A stretch of 64,000 bases of DNA from Nocardia sp. NBC_01503 (GTDB taxonomy: Bacteria > Actinomycetota > Actinomycetes > Mycobacteriales > Mycobacteriaceae): contig NZ_CP109596.1 of assembly GCF_036327755.1 (NCBI RefSeq), positions 3,162,001 to 3,226,000 of the forward strand. Reading direction: 5' to 3'. Under the pieces are notes generated by a model, which worked only from the letters and a program-made list of their open reading frames with translations, was not told the DNA's origin and did not search any database. The translations under genes were made by a program, and so were the position numbers. The number at the start of each line of letters is the position of its first letter. Position 1 is the stretch's first letter. This document shows, piece after piece, positions 8,611 through 18,214 of the stretch.

Positions 8611-9147
8611 ATGAGTGACCCCGCCGCGAATGTGCTGTTCTCCGAGCCCGGTGCGCGCTATCGCACTATTGCCTACGGTCCCGTGCTGTGTGGAATCGTG
8701 CTGGGGCTGGAGGTCATTCGCGGTGGCCAGGCGCACTGGTTCGGGCTCATCTTCTGCGGTCTGCTGCTGGCCGGATTCGTCTGGTTGCAGGTGATCGCCG
8801 GCAAGCGCCACATCAGCGTCGAACTCACCCCCGACACGCTGCGCGAGGGCACCGAAACGCTGCCGCTGCGCAGCATTGCCGAAGTGTTGCCGGAGATCGA
8901 TGAGGAGTCCTGGGATGATGAGGACTGGGAATCGGCGCGGGCGCTCGGTGAACTCACCGGGGTACCGCGGCGGCGCAAGGGCATCGGACTGAAACTGCGC
9001 GACGGCGGCCTGGTGCAGGCGTGGGCGCGGGATCACCACACCCTGCGCGCCGAACTCACCGCGGCGGTCGCGGCGCTCGACGGTTCCGGCACGCCGGTGG
9101 CCGAGGCCGAAACGGCCGAGGGTGACGAAGAGAAGGAGGCGCGGTGA
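8611..9147 (+). CDS. Membrane protein with two N-terminal helices and an acidic tail
   Basis: A 178-residue protein with hydrophobic segments at about residues 20-35 and 43-62, then a soluble C-terminal region (RHISVELTPDTLREGTETL and later IGLKLRDGGLVQAWA) resembling a small beta-rich domain, ending in an acidic tail. No named family is certain. TAGGTT six bases before the ATG suggests a leaderless mRNA. The stop overlaps the next start, so the two form an operon. Confidence 0.75.
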   Translation: MSDPAANVLFSEPGARYRTIAYGPVLCGIVLGLEVIRGGQAHWFGLIFCGLLLAGFVWLQVIAGKRHISVELTPDTLREGTETLPLRSIAEVLPEIDEESWDDEDWESARALGELTGVPRRRKGIGLKLRDGGLVQAWARDHHTLRAELTAAVAALDGSGTPVAEAETAEGDEEKEAR

Positions 9148-9407
9148 TGCGGTGGCTGGCCGTGCTCGCCGAACTCGTACTCGCCGCCGTGATCGCGGTG
9201 GTCGCGATCTGGTGCTGGCGCAATGGGGTTCACACCACCTGGTTCAAACCCGCCGGGGACGCACCCGGATTCTCGGCGACCCGGTACTCGGGGCCGTGGC
9301 TGGCCGGATCCGCGGCGATCATGATCATCGCCGGACTGCTCGGCATCGACGGGGTGGGCAGGGCGCTGCGGCCGACACGCCGTGTGCGGGTGCGCGAAGA
9401 TCGCTGA
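9147..9407 (+). CDS. Small two-helix membrane protein
   Basis: An 86-residue protein with hydrophobic segments at about residues 5-22 and 48-68, an intervening loop with HTTWFKPAGDAPGFSATRYSG on the outside, and a basic tail (RPTRRVRVRED). GGAGG lies seven bases before the ATG, whose first base is also the last base of the preceding stop; the GTG three bases earlier is too close. Its place after hemB recalls Rv0514 of M. tuberculosis, also of unknown function. Confidence 0.75.
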   Translation: MRWLAVLAELVLAAVIAVVAIWCWRNGVHTTWFKPAGDAPGFSATRYSGPWLAGSAAIMIIAGLLGIDGVGRALRPTRRVRVREDR

Positions 9408-9447
9408 TCACTGATTTCCGCAATTGCGCGGGCGGACAATGGAGTCC

Positions 9448-9561
9448 ATGACGCAGCTGCCGATTCTGTCGTTCTCCTGGCTGGACCTACTACCGCCCCA
9501 GTTGAATTGCCTGTTCAGCACCGGTTGGGCCGCATTCTGCCTCGGGGTGCCGCTGTCCTAG
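9448..9561 (+). CDS. Possible 37-residue peptide gene
   Basis: A short frame beginning MTQLPILSFSWLDLLPP, with two cysteines and hydrophobic stretches. GGAG lies three bases before the ATG, closer than usual. Its last codons form the left arm of a strong hairpin, so the frame could be accidental. No export signal or peptide-modification gene is nearby. Confidence 0.3.
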   Translation: MTQLPILSFSWLDLLPPQLNCLFSTGWAAFCLGVPLS

Positions 9562-9569
9562 CGGCACCC
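9545..9569 (+). terminator. Terminator hairpin between convergent genes
   Basis: GGGTGCCGCT pairs perfectly with AGCGGCACCC across a five-base loop. The hairpin lies between the rightward small-gene cluster and the leftward gene ending at 9577, so it can serve both directions. Confidence 0.75.
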
Positions 9570-9576
9570 GTCCGAC

Positions 9577-9960
9577 TCACTCCCAGTTCTGGTAAATATC
9601 CAGCACTCGTCCACCACGAGTTCCGGGTGCATTGAAATAGACGACAACGGAGCCGTCGGGGTGGTCGGCGGCCTCCATCACCACCTGCCGCAGCGAGGCG
9701 TGCACGCCGCCGCCGTCATCCTTATAGATATTGGTGTCCGGCTTCAGCCCCGCACCCATCCGGCTCAGCGGTACGAACATGCTCACCACCGCCGGGATCG
9801 GCCCGCCCGCCAGCGCGGCGGTCTCGTCATGCGAGAGCGCCATTCCGATTCGTCCCTGATCGGGCTGTGCGATCGGCGTCCCCGCGCTCGCCTGTCCGGC
9901 CCCCGCGATCAGCCCTGCCGAAATTCCCACCGCCACCACTAGTCCCGCACCGACCCGCAT
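9577..9960 (-). CDS. Exported protein of unknown function
   Basis: A 127-residue protein with a clear signal peptide (MRVGAGLVVAVGISAGLIAG, cleavage likely after GQASA near residue 26). The mature domain of about 100 residues has several beta-like stretches and no cysteines, with a C-terminal VVVYFNAPGTRGGRVLDIY. GAGAGAGG lies about nine bases before the ATG. It is divergent from hemL, with a 267-base region between them in which I see no clear operator. Function unknown. Confidence 0.75.
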   Translation of the reverse strand: MRVGAGLVVAVGISAGLIAGAGQASAGTPIAQPDQGRIGMALSHDETAALAGGPIPAVVSMFVPLSRMGAGLKPDTNIYKDDGGGVHASLRQVVMEAADHPDGSVVVYFNAPGTRGGRVLDIYQNWE

Positions 9961-10227
9961 ATAGTTCAGCCCTCTCTCGATGCCGCTTCTGAGTCGTGAG
10001 ATTACGCATCAGCAACTCTTCAGCGATCGATGTTGCGCCCGAACGACTCCGGCGTGTTGCCGCCCCCGGGCCAATGTGCGGCGCTGTCACCTGCGATGAC
10101 GCGCGCAGCGCCGTATCGGATGCGGGCCGGGCGAACAGATGCGAAGATGTCAGGTTCGATGTGGGACAACCCACTCTCCTACACCCTGTCGTCGACGAGC
10201 TTGCGGGCGGCTGCGAGACTAGGTGCC

Positions 10228-11565
10228 GTGAGTTCTTCTCCGCGTGTGAGCCAGGCGTCGGTGCCGGTCTCAGCCCAGCTTTTCGAACGCGCCGCGGCGG
10301 TCATTCCGGGCGGTGTGAATTCGCCGGTGCGGGCCTTCAACTCGGTGGGCGGGACGCCGCGGTTCATCAAATCCGCGAGCGGGTACACGCTGACCGATGC
10401 CGACGGCAACGACTACGTCGACCTGGTGTGTTCGTGGGGTCCGATGATTCTCGGGCATGCGCATCCCGAGGTTGTCGAGGCCGTGCAGCGGGCCGCGGTC
10501 GGCGGATTGTCCTTCGGCGCGCCGACCGAGGCGGAGATCGAACTGGCCGAGGCCATCGCGGCGCGGGTCGAACCCGTCGAGCGGGTGCGCCTGGTGAACT
10601 CGGGCACCGAGGCCACCATGAGCGCGGTCCGGCTGGCGCGCGGATTCACCGGACGCAGCAAGATCATCAAGTTCAGCGGTTGCTACCACGGGCATGTGGA
10701 CGCTCTGCTCGCCGATGCCGGATCCGGCCTCGCGACCCTGGGCCTGCCCACCTCGCCGGGTGTCACCGGCGCGCAGGCGGCCGACACCATCGTGCTGCCG
10801 TACAACGATCTCGCGGCCGTGGCAGCGGCCTTCGCCGCGCATCCCGGGCAGATCGCCTGCGTCATCACCGAGGCGGCGGCGGGCAATATGGGCGCGGTCG
10901 CGCCGCTGCCCGGATTCAACGCGGGGCTGCGCACGCTGACGCGGGACAATGGCGCGCTGCTCATCATGGACGAGGTCATGACCGGTTTCCGGGTGAGCTC
11001 ATCGGGTTGGTACGGCCTGGAGGGTGTCGCGGGCGACCTCTACACCTTCGGCAAGGTGATGAGCGGCGGTCTGCCCGCCGCGGCCTTCGGCGGTCGCGCC
11101 GAGATCATGAACCGATTGGCTCCGCTCGGCCCGGTTTATCAGGCGGGCACGCTCTCCGGCAATCCGGTCGCGGTGGCGGCGGGCCTGGCCACACTGCGCG
11201 CGGCCGATGCCGAGGTCTACGCCGCGCTCGATCGCAATTCCAAGCGGCTGGGCACGCTACTCGGTGACGCGCTCGCGGCCGAAGGCGTCCGGCATCGGGT
11301 GCAATTCGCAGGCAATATGGTGAGCGTGTTCTTCGCCGACGCCCCGGTCACCGACTATGCCGCCGCCAAGGCGGCCGAGACGTGGCGTTTCCCCGCCTTC
11401 TTCCATGCCCTGCTCGACGCCGGTGTGTACGCGCCGCCGAGCGCCTTCGAGGCATGGTTCGTCTCCGCGGCACTCGACGAGGACGCATTCGATCGCATCG
11501 CCGCCGCCCTCCCCGCCGCCGCGCGTGCCGCGGCAGCCGCCACCCCCGAAGGATCCGCCGCGTGA
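10228..11565 (+). CDS. hemL: Glutamate-1-semialdehyde 2,1-aminomutase
   Basis: A 445-residue PLP enzyme converting glutamate-1-semialdehyde to 5-aminolevulinate, the step after HemA. The N-terminal [11 protein letters not shown] signature, SGTEATMSA, the PLP-contact DEVMTGFR and the Schiff-base K276 in TFGKVMSGG are present. A frame extending back to 10030 exists, but homology begins just after the GTG at 10228. The stop overlaps the next start by four bases (GTGA). This opens an operon of six coupled genes that ends with CcsB. Confidence 0.96.
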   Translation: MSSSPRVSQASVPVSAQLFERAAAVIPGGVNSPVRAFNSVGGTPRFIKSASGYTLTDADGNDYVDLVCSWGPMILGHAHPEVVEAVQRAAVGGLSFGAPTEAEIELAEAIAARVEPVERVRLVNSGTEATMSAVRLARGFTGRSKIIKFSGCYHGHVDALLADAGSGLATLGLPTSPGVTGAQAADTIVLPYNDLAAVAAAFAAHPGQIACVITEAAAGNMGAVAPLPGFNAGLRTLTRDNGALLIMDEVMTGFRVSSSGWYGLEGVAGDLYTFGKVMSGGLPAAAFGGRAEIMNRLAPLGPVYQAGTLSGNPVAVAAGLATLRAADAEVYAALDRNSKRLGTLLGDALAAEGVRHRVQFAGNMVSVFFADAPVTDYAAAKAAETWRFPAFFHALLDAGVYAPPSAFEAWFVSAALDEDAFDRIAAALPAAARAAAAATPEGSAA

Positions 11566-12914
11566 CCTCCCAGCCCGAGACCGGTCTACCCGCCCCCGGC
11601 CCCCATCCGGCCCCCCTGACTCCCGCCGAAGCCTCCCGCCTGCTGGACTCCATCCGCCAGGCCGAGGATGAGCTCGCCGAGACCGGTGAGAATATCGCCG
11701 TCGCTCCGGTGGCCGAAACCGTCACGCCCGCAAAGGATTCAGCCGACGAGGCGGGTGATCGCAGTGCCGCGCCGACCGCGGCCGCGGCGGTGCCCGCGAC
11801 GGCTGAACCACATGCGGTGGATGCCGAAGGGTCCGAGCGGGAGGCGGGGACGCCCACAAGGTCCGCCACGGCCGAATCCGTATCCGTCCCCGGTGATGCC
11901 GGGCGGGTCGATGGGTCGTCCGCTGCCGATCTGGCCGCCGTCGTCGCCGGGTGGGCCGATGCGTCCGCGGCCGATGCCGCCCGAGCCGACTCCCTGCGGA
12001 CCGGCGCTGACGAGTCCGGGATCGACTCTGCCGCAACGGATTTCTTCGCCGGCGAGCCGGTGGCGGTTGAAGTCGAAACGGCCGGAGGGTATTTCGCCGC
12101 AGATGTCGCGTTCGCCGTCGACTCGGATGACGCATCGAACGCGGAGGGTGGTGCGGCGGAGCCTCCGCTCGCCACGGACGCCGAGGGTGTCGGTGTGGAA
12201 GCGGGTGAATCCGCCAACTCGTCCGATGTGAGCGAATCGGCCCTCGCCGCAAGTGGTTTCGTGCTGCCCGGCGATGTCGCCGATGATATCGAGACCATCG
12301 TGCATGTCATGCGGCACGGTGAGGTGCACAATCCGAAGGGGATTCTGTACGGCCGCCTGCCCGGCTTCCAGTTGTCGGTGACCGGGCGCGCGCAGGCGCA
12401 GGCCGTGGCGCGCTCGCTGGCCGATCACGATATCGCGCTGGTGGTGGCCTCGCCGCTGCAGCGGGCCCAGGAGACCGCGGAACCCATCGCGCTGCACCAT
12501 GATCTGGTCATCCGCACCGATGACAATCTGATCGAGGCCGGGAACACCTTCGAGGGCCTGCGGGTCTCGATGAGTGACGGTGCACTGCGTAAGCCGCGGC
12601 ACTGGTGGAAGATGCGTGATCCGTTCACCCCGTCCTGGGGTGAGCCGTACCTGCAGATCGCGCACCGCATGCTGGCCGCGGTGAACAAGGCCCGGGTCGA
12701 GGCGGCGGGCCGTGAGGCCGTGCTGGTCTCGCATCAGCTGCCGGTGTGGACGCTGCGCCGATTCCTGCAGGGGCAGCGGCTCTGGCATGACCCGCGTAAC
12801 CGGCAGTGCTCGCTCGCTTCCATGACTTCGCTCGTGTACCAGGGCGATACGCTGATCGATATCGTCTACAGCGAACCCGCGGGCGCCTCGGATCCCAAGG
12901 TGACGGGGGCATGA
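11562..12914 (+). CDS. Histidine-phosphatase-superfamily protein with a long acidic N-terminal extension
   Basis: A 450-residue protein. Residues about 245-440 form a phosphoglycerate-mutase-like domain with the catalytic H252 in [12 protein letters not shown], a later [13 protein letters not shown] and [10 protein letters not shown]. The first ~230 residues are low-complexity, rich in Ala, Glu, Asp, Ser and Val and almost free of aromatics, so probably disordered. Homologues I recall at this place (Rv0525) are near 200 residues, so the extension roughly doubles the protein. A GTG at 12261 would give a family-sized 217-residue form but has no ribosome site, while the GTG at 11562 overlaps the hemL stop. 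The substrate is unknown. Confidence 0.85.
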   Translation: MTSQPETGLPAPGPHPAPLTPAEASRLLDSIRQAEDELAETGENIAVAPVAETVTPAKDSADEAGDRSAAPTAAAAVPATAEPHAVDAEGSEREAGTPTRSATAESVSVPGDAGRVDGSSAADLAAVVAGWADASAADAARADSLRTGADESGIDSAATDFFAGEPVAVEVETAGGYFAADVAFAVDSDDASNAEGGAAEPPLATDAEGVGVEAGESANSSDVSESALAASGFVLPGDVADDIETIVHVMRHGEVHNPKGILYGRLPGFQLSVTGRAQAQAVARSLADHDIALVVASPLQRAQETAEPIALHHDLVIRTDDNLIEAGNTFEGLRVSMSDGALRKPRHWWKMRDPFTPSWGEPYLQIAHRMLAAVNKARVEAAGREAVLVSHQLPVWTLRRFLQGQRLWHDPRNRQCSLASMTSLVYQGDTLIDIVYSEPAGASDPKVTGA

Positions 12915-13537
12915 GCGGGACCGCGTCCGGCACCCTCGCACGCTCCGTGTCGATGCTGCTGGCGAGCCTGTCCCTGGTGGCGGTGCTGGCCGGTTGTTCG
13001 ACCGCGGGTAAGGACGCGGTAGCGCAGGGCGGGACCTTCGATTTCGTCTCGCCCGGCGGTAAGACCGATATCTTCTACGATCCGCCGGAGTCGCGCGGGA
13101 CCATCGGCAAGCTGTCCGGCCCGGATCTGATGACGGCCGGGAAGACCACCTCGGTGGACGACTTCCCCGGCAAGGTCGTCGTGGTTAATATCTGGGGTCA
13201 GTGGTGTGGCCCGTGCCGCGCGGAAGCGCCTGCGCTGGAACAGGTTTACGACGCGACCAAGGATCGGGGCATCGCCTTCCTCGGTATCGACGTGCGGGAC
13301 AACCAGCAGGACAAGGCGCAGGATTTCGTCACCGACAACAAGGTCGGGTATCCCTCGATCTACGACCCGTCCATGCGCAGTCTGCTCGCGCTGGGCGGCA
13401 AGTTCCCGACCAGCGTCATCCCGACCACCATCGTGCTGGACCGTCAGCACCGGGTCGCGGCGGTATTCCTGCGCTCACTGCTCGCGACCGACCTGCAACC
13501 CGTCGTGGAGAAGCTGGCCAAGGAAGGTCAGCAGTGA
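12911..13537 (+). CDS. Thioredoxin-like lipoprotein for cytochrome c assembly (ResA/CcsX type)
   Basis: A 208-residue extracytoplasmic thioredoxin. The N-terminus is a lipoprotein signal with lipobox VLAGC (about residue 29). The TlpA/ResA-type domain carries WCGPC at about residues 98-102 and the cis-Pro loop IPTTIVLD. Established role of the family: reducing the haem-binding CXXCH cysteines of apocytochrome c outside the membrane. It overlaps the phosphatase stop by four bases and is followed by ccdA in a GTGA overlap, which would supply it with electrons. Confidence 0.92.
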   Translation: MSGTASGTLARSVSMLLASLSLVAVLAGCSTAGKDAVAQGGTFDFVSPGGKTDIFYDPPESRGTIGKLSGPDLMTAGKTTSVDDFPGKVVVVNIWGQWCGPCRAEAPALEQVYDATKDRGIAFLGIDVRDNQQDKAQDFVTDNKVGYPSIYDPSMRSLLALGGKFPTSVIPTTIVLDRQHRVAAVFLRSLLATDLQPVVEKLAKEGQQ

Positions 13538-14358
13538 ACGTGACAGTCCTTGCCAGCGTGGGTGATTCGTTCCAGCAGACCGCCGCCACCGGACCGCTGC
13601 TGCTCGCGCTGGGCGCCTGTGTGCTGGCGGGGCTGGTGTCATTCGCCTCGCCGTGTGTGGTGCCGCTGGTGCCCGGCTACCTCTCCTATCTCGCGGGTGT
13701 CGTCGGTGCGGAAGCGCCGCCGGTCACGGTGGAGTCCGCCAAGCGCACCGCCGTCGCCGAACGCAATCGCGGTCGGATGCGGGTCGCCGGTGCGGCCGGA
13801 CTCTTCGTCCTCGGCTTCACCGTCGTCTTCGTGCTGGCATCGGCCACCGTCTTCGGCACGATCCAGGCCCTGAATATGAATCGTGAACTGCTGCAACGCA
13901 TCGGCGGCGGCGTCACCATTCTGATGGGCCTGGCTTTCATCGGCCTCATCCCCGCCCTGCAACGCGATACCCGCATGGAGCCGCGCCGCCTGAGCGGTCT
14001 GATCGGCGCACCCCTGCTCGGCGCGGTCTTCGCGCTCGGCTGGACACCGTGCCTGGGACCGACGCTCTCCGGTGTCATGGCCGTCTCCGCTGGTACCGAG
14101 GGCACCACCGCCGCGCGCGGTGTCGCCCTCATCGTGGCCTACTGCCTGGGCTTGGGCCTGCCGTTTGTGATCCTGGCGTTCGGGTCGGCGACCGCACTGC
14201 GCGGTGTCGGCTGGTTGCGCCGTAATTCCCGCACCATTCAGGTGATCGGCGGCATTCTGCTCGTTGCCGTCGGCATCGCCCTGGTGACCGGGGCGTGGGA
14301 CCAGTTCATCTCCTGGATCCGCGACGCCTTCGTCTCGAATGTGACCCTGCCGATCTGA
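13534..14358 (+). CDS. ccdA: Cytochrome c biogenesis protein CcdA
   Basis: A 274-residue membrane protein with about six helices. The paired redox cysteines lie in [19 protein letters not shown] (helix 1) and [12 protein letters not shown] (helix 4). It carries electrons from cytoplasmic thioredoxin across the membrane to the ResA-like protein encoded just upstream. The start overlaps that gene by four bases and the stop overlaps resB by one. A second, less similar CcdA-type gene lies at 31629-32480 beside a DsbA-like gene, so the organism has at least two such electron routes. Confidence 0.94.
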   Translation: MNVTVLASVGDSFQQTAATGPLLLALGACVLAGLVSFASPCVVPLVPGYLSYLAGVVGAEAPPVTVESAKRTAVAERNRGRMRVAGAAGLFVLGFTVVFVLASATVFGTIQALNMNRELLQRIGGGVTILMGLAFIGLIPALQRDTRMEPRRLSGLIGAPLLGAVFALGWTPCLGPTLSGVMAVSAGTEGTTAARGVALIVAYCLGLGLPFVILAFGSATALRGVGWLRRNSRTIQVIGGILLVAVGIALVTGAWDQFISWIRDAFVSNVTLPI

Positions 14359-15983
14359 TGACTGCCACCCTCGAAACCCCCGCCCCCGCCCGTCCGCCGC
14401 GGCCTTCGTTGCCGCGCAGAGCCCTTGCCGTGCTGCGTAATACGTGGCGCGGGCTGACCAGTATGCGCACCGCGCTCATGCTGCTGTTCCTGCTGGCCCT
14501 GGCCGCGATTCCGGGTGCGCTGCTGCCGCAGCGGAGCCTGAACAAGCAGAAGGTGGATCAGTACATCGCGGACCGGGCCACCCTGGGTCCGTGGATGGAT
14601 CGCCTGCAGCTGTTCGACGTGTTCTCCAGCGCCTGGTTCACGGCCGTCTATGTGCTGCTGTTCATTTCGCTGGTGGGCTGCATTCTGCCGCGCGTGCTCG
14701 ATCACTATCGGGCGCTGCGCACGCCGCCGGTGAAGGCGCCGCGCAATCTGTCGCGGCTGCCGCATCATTTCAGCGGATCGGACGCGGAGACCCCGGATGA
14801 GGTGATCGCGCGGGCGCGTAAAGCGTTGCGCGGCTGGCGAACCGTGGTGCAGCCCGGGACGCGCGAGGGTGAGGTCACGCTCTCCGCGGAGAAGGGTTAC
14901 ACCCGCGAGGCGGGCAATCTGGTCTTCCATCTCGCACTGGTGGGTCTGCTGGCGGCGATCGCCATCGGCAAACTGTTCGGGTACGAGGGCAATGTGGTCG
15001 TCATCGCCGATGACGGTCCGGGTTTCTGCACCACCTCGCCCGCGGTATTCGACTCGTTCCGCGCGGGCAATGTGAATGACGGCACCGGATTGTCGCCGAT
15101 GTGTGTGCGGGTGAAGAACTTCAAGGCGGATTACCTGCCGAATGGTCAGGCCGCGATGTTCTCCTCGGATATCCAATATCAGGCCGACTCGGATTTGGAT
15201 TCGGGGACCTGGCGGGACACCAATATTCAGGTGAATCATCCGCTGCGGGTCGCGGGGGACCGGGTCTACCTGCAAGGCCACGGTTTCGCGCCGACCTTCA
15301 CGGTGACCTTCCCGAATGGTCAGACGCGGACCGAGACCATTCAGTGGAAGCCGGATGACGCCACCACCTTCCTGTCCTCGGGTGTGCTGCGAATCGATCC
15401 GCCGGGTGGTATGTATCCGAGCGAGGAGGAGCGGCGTAAGCATCAGGTCGCGATTCAGGGCCTGTTCGCGCCGACCGCACTGCTGCACGGTTCACTGCTG
15501 ACCTCGATGTATCCGGCCATGCGGGATCCGATGGTCGCGGTCGACATCTACAAGGGCGATACCGGTTTGGATACCGGGCGCGCGCAGTCGCTGTTCTCGC
15601 TCGATCAGGAGATGATCAAGCAGGGGCGGTTGGTCAAGGAGCAGCGGGTGAATTTGAAACCCGGTGCGTCCGCCACGCTCTCCGATGGCACCAAGGTGAC
15701 CTTCGACGGTGCGCGCGAGTTCGTGAATCTGCAGGTGTCGCATGATCCGGCGCAGCAGTGGGTGCTGGTCAGCGCGCTCACCATGATGGCGGGTCTGCTG
15801 GTGTCGTTGCTGGTGAAGCGGCGGCGCATCTGGTTGCGGGTGTACCCCGACGGCGAGCCCGATGGAGTACGACGTACCGTAGTAGAAATGGGTGGATTGG
15901 CGCGCACCGACCAGGCGGGTTGGGGCGGCGAGTTCGACCGACTGCGTGAGCGGCTGCTGACCGAGAACACGGGAGAGAAGTAA
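14358..15983 (+). CDS. resB: ResB-like cytochrome c assembly protein
   Basis: A 541-residue membrane protein of system II cytochrome c assembly. Two N-terminal helices (about 40-60 and 95-115), one at about 190-210, a large extracytoplasmic domain of about 280 residues, and a last helix near residue 475 give the usual ResB layout. Conserved pieces include SMRTALMLLFLLALAAIPG and EKGYTREAGNLVFHLALVG. With CcsB it forms the haem handling and ligation complex. Its ATG overlaps the ccdA stop by one base and its stop overlaps the ccsB start by one base. Confidence 0.94.
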   Translation: MTATLETPAPARPPRPSLPRRALAVLRNTWRGLTSMRTALMLLFLLALAAIPGALLPQRSLNKQKVDQYIADRATLGPWMDRLQLFDVFSSAWFTAVYVLLFISLVGCILPRVLDHYRALRTPPVKAPRNLSRLPHHFSGSDAETPDEVIARARKALRGWRTVVQPGTREGEVTLSAEKGYTREAGNLVFHLALVGLLAAIAIGKLFGYEGNVVVIADDGPGFCTTSPAVFDSFRAGNVNDGTGLSPMCVRVKNFKADYLPNGQAAMFSSDIQYQADSDLDSGTWRDTNIQVNHPLRVAGDRVYLQGHGFAPTFTVTFPNGQTRTETIQWKPDDATTFLSSGVLRIDPPGGMYPSEEERRKHQVAIQGLFAPTALLHGSLLTSMYPAMRDPMVAVDIYKGDTGLDTGRAQSLFSLDQEMIKQGRLVKEQRVNLKPGASATLSDGTKVTFDGAREFVNLQVSHDPAQQWVLVSALTMMAGLLVSLLVKRRRIWLRVYPDGEPDGVRRTVVEMGGLARTDQAGWGGEFDRLRERLLTENTGEK

Positions 15984-16969
15984 TGCCGATCGACGAGACC
16001 ATCGCCTCCTACAGCGATCTCGCGTTCAAATCGGCCATCGTGATCTACGCGCTGGTCTGGATCATGCTGGTGTGGCAGTTCGCCGTCACTCGCCCCGTGC
16101 CCGTCGCGCGTGAATTGGTCACCGCGGGTGGCGGATCCGAGCCGGTGCCCGCGGCCGCGGCCGATGTCCCCGGGCGCGTTGTGCCAACCGAGCGCGCCAA
16201 GCGCCCGTTCCCGGAACGCCTGGGGAATATGGCCTTTGCCGTGCTGTTCGTCGGCTTCGGCGCGCACGCGGTATCGATTGTGTTGCGTGGCTTCGCGACT
16301 CACCGTTTCCCGCTCGGCAATATGTTCGAGTTCATCAGCATGGCCTGTGCCGCGGCGGTTCTACTCGGCCTGGTGCTGCTGCGCGAACAGCGCTACCGCG
16401 GCATGTGGGCCTTCCTGCTCACCCCGGTGTTGATCCTGCTGTTCCTGGCGGGCACCAAACTGCACGTCGACGCGGCCCCCGTGGTGCCCGCGCTCAAGTC
16501 CTACTGGCTGCCCATCCACGTCACCGTCGTCTCCATCGGCAGCGGTGTCTTCCTGGTCTCCGGCGTCTCCAGCCTGCTTTTCCTTTTCCGAATCCGTCAG
16601 CCCGCGGGCCACGAATCGGAGAATATCCTCGGCCGATTGGCCCGTCTCCTCCCCGACGCGCAATCGCTGGACCGTCTCGCCTACCGCACCACCATTATCG
16701 GATTCCCGATCTTCGGTGCTGGCGTAATCCTCGGCGCGATCTGGGCCGAGGCCGCCTGGGGCCGCTTCTGGGGCTGGGACCCGAAGGAAACCTGCTCCTT
16801 CATCGCCTGGGTCCTCTACGCCGCCTACCTGCACGCCCGAGCCACCTCGGGCTGGCGCGACACCAAAGCCGCCTGGATCAATATCGCGGGCTTTATCGCA
16901 ATGCTCTTCAACCTCTTCATCATCAACATCGTGGTGAGCGGTTTGCACTCCTACGCGGGCCTCAACTAG
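15983..16969 (+). CDS. ccsB: Cytochrome c biogenesis protein CcsB (CcsA/ResC type, WWD domain)
   Basis: A 328-residue membrane protein with about eight helices and the tryptophan-rich haem-binding WWD signature WGRFWGWDPKETCSF near residue 260. Histidines likely to bind haem are seen in GFGAHAVS, LPIHVTVVS and the late GLHSYAG. It exports haem and attaches it to apocytochromes together with ResB. This is the last gene of the hemL-ccs operon; no hairpin was recognised directly after it. Confidence 0.95.
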   Translation: MPIDETIASYSDLAFKSAIVIYALVWIMLVWQFAVTRPVPVARELVTAGGGSEPVPAAAADVPGRVVPTERAKRPFPERLGNMAFAVLFVGFGAHAVSIVLRGFATHRFPLGNMFEFISMACAAAVLLGLVLLREQRYRGMWAFLLTPVLILLFLAGTKLHVDAAPVVPALKSYWLPIHVTVVSIGSGVFLVSGVSSLLFLFRIRQPAGHESENILGRLARLLPDAQSLDRLAYRTTIIGFPIFGAGVILGAIWAEAAWGRFWGWDPKETCSFIAWVLYAAYLHARATSGWRDTKAAWINIAGFIAMLFNLFIINIVVSGLHSYAGLN

Positions 16970-17044
16970 CCAAGATCGGTCGTGTCGGCCGGGAGATGGC
17001 GGTAATCCGGGTCGAGGTGGGTATCGGTCAGATGAGGGAACGAC

Positions 17045-17320
17045 TTACGTTGATGCCCGGTCTGATTCGCCTTCATCGCCCAATAGAGGCGGAACGTCCT
17101 CTGGGAGAGCTTGTTCCGAGCGGCTCAGCCGTAACCGTTTCCGTGCACGCTGGAATTGCAACCTTTCGACCGGCCATCGATCGAGGTTGAGAATTACGTT
17201 GCCCCAGACGACAGCTATCGGGAAGGCCCACGAGGGTGGTGCACCGATCAAGTTGAGAGCAACGAACATCGAGACCGCAACCAGGGCAAAACTGATCAGC
17301 AATGTGGCACCTAGGCGCAC
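17045..17320 (-). CDS. Small two-helix membrane protein
   Basis: A 91-residue protein with hydrophobic segments at about 3-25 and 30-46, then a basic-to-acidic soluble tail. The only in-frame start candidate is the GTG at 17320, which lacks a strong ribosome site. The same frame stays open for about 35 further codons upstream and reads plausibly (VPEERPRFVRLG) but has no start codon, so the gene may have lost its 5' end or use an unusual start. Codon use is less GC-biased than in neighbours. Function unknown. Confidence 0.5.
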   Translation of the reverse strand: MRLGATLLISFALVAVSMFVALNLIGAPPSWAFPIAVVWGNVILNLDRWPVERLQFQRARKRLRLSRSEQALPEDVPPLLGDEGESDRAST

Positions 17321-17690
17321 GAACCTTGGCCGCTCTTCGGGTACCCACTCCAGAGCTCCGCACGGGCGCCAGACAGCCGGACCAGGAACTTGCCTATCTT
17401 CACTTCAGACCGCCCTCTGATCTGAGCTGTCTGGCCTCGTACCACTCTATGGAGGGTGATGCGCGGTAGGCGAGGGAATCGATAACCTGGACCACCGCGA
17501 GCCGTGTCTTTTAACCGATCATCGTGTCGCTGAACACAATTCCCGCCCTCGTGCATAACGGGATTCGGACTTGATTCGGCGACGGGTATCGGATACAACT
17601 TGATCGTTGCAAATTCGCAACGTGAAACGCTCAGCGCACCAGTTGATTTCGACTGTGCTGCTGCGGGCGTCGGGAGGGTTAGGAAAACTC
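17321..17690. other. Intergenic region with a palindrome
   Basis: About 370 bases without a convincing gene between a leftward membrane protein and the rightward exported protein. Base composition is less GC-rich than around it. An 18-base palindrome lies at 17605-17622. A leftward frame across 17311-17598 lacks coding character and is not called. Confidence 0.5.
17605..17622. promoter_or_regulatory. Palindrome, candidate operator
   Basis: CGTTGC-AAATTC-GCAACG is an inverted repeat with perfect six-base arms, 68 bases upstream of the exported protein start at 17691. The spacing fits a regulator site near that gene's promoter, but no regulator is encoded beside it. Confidence 0.35.
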
Positions 17691-18188
17691 ATGCGTCGGA
17701 CCATTGCGAAATTCGGTCGTAAGGCTCTCATCGCGGCATTGCCGCTTGCCGTCGGGGTGGCATTCGCCGGGGCGGGAACGGCTTCCGCCGATGCGCCGGT
17801 CGGGGCTTTGCAGGTGGCGCCCGTGGTGCAGACCGTCGATGCGCCGGTCGCTATTGCGCAGGTAATGCCGATTGCCGCGCAGCCTGCGGCGGCGGTAATC
17901 GAGCAGCCCGTCGCTGCCGCGGAACCGGCCGCCGCGGAGGCGCAGCCGGTGGCCGCCGCACAGGAAATCACCACCAATCCGAATGCGGCCAACCATGATC
18001 CGCTGGGTAATGGCGCGGCCGCCGGCGCGATTGTCGGAGCCGTGGTCGGGGCCGTGGTCTGCGCTGCCACCATTGTCGGCATTCTGCTGATTCCGCTGTG
18101 CGCCCTCGGCCCGGCCTTCCAGGGCGCCCTGGTCGGTTTGATCGTCGGCGCGGTCGCACCGGATGTCATTCCGCAGGTGCTGCCCTGA
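17691..18188 (+). CDS. Exported Ala-rich protein with a C-terminal glycine-zipper hydrophobic region
   Basis: A 165-residue protein. The signal peptide starts basic (MRRTIAKFGRK) and likely ends after GTASA near residue 27. Next comes an Ala/Pro/Val/Gln-rich segment, then a long hydrophobic region with glycine-zipper spacing (GAIVGAVVGAVV) and two cysteines (VVCAATIV, IPLCALG). Such regions insert in or cross membranes; here that is inference. AGGAAA sits about seven bases before the ATG. A longer frame from 17607 is possible but would put the signal peptide internally. It is followed by a very strong hairpin. No family recognised. Confidence 0.7.
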   Translation: MRRTIAKFGRKALIAALPLAVGVAFAGAGTASADAPVGALQVAPVVQTVDAPVAIAQVMPIAAQPAAAVIEQPVAAAEPAAAEAQPVAAAQEITTNPNAANHDPLGNGAAAGAIVGAVVGAVVCAATIVGILLIPLCALGPAFQGALVGLIVGAVAPDVIPQVLP

Positions 18189-18214
18189 TCCCACGCGGAT
18201 AACTCGAAACTGCC

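Noticed and set aside
17311..17598. 95-codon leftward frame upstream of the 17045-17320 gene
   Set aside because: Weak codon bias, no ribosome site, and it overlaps the possible 5' extension of the next gene in another frame.
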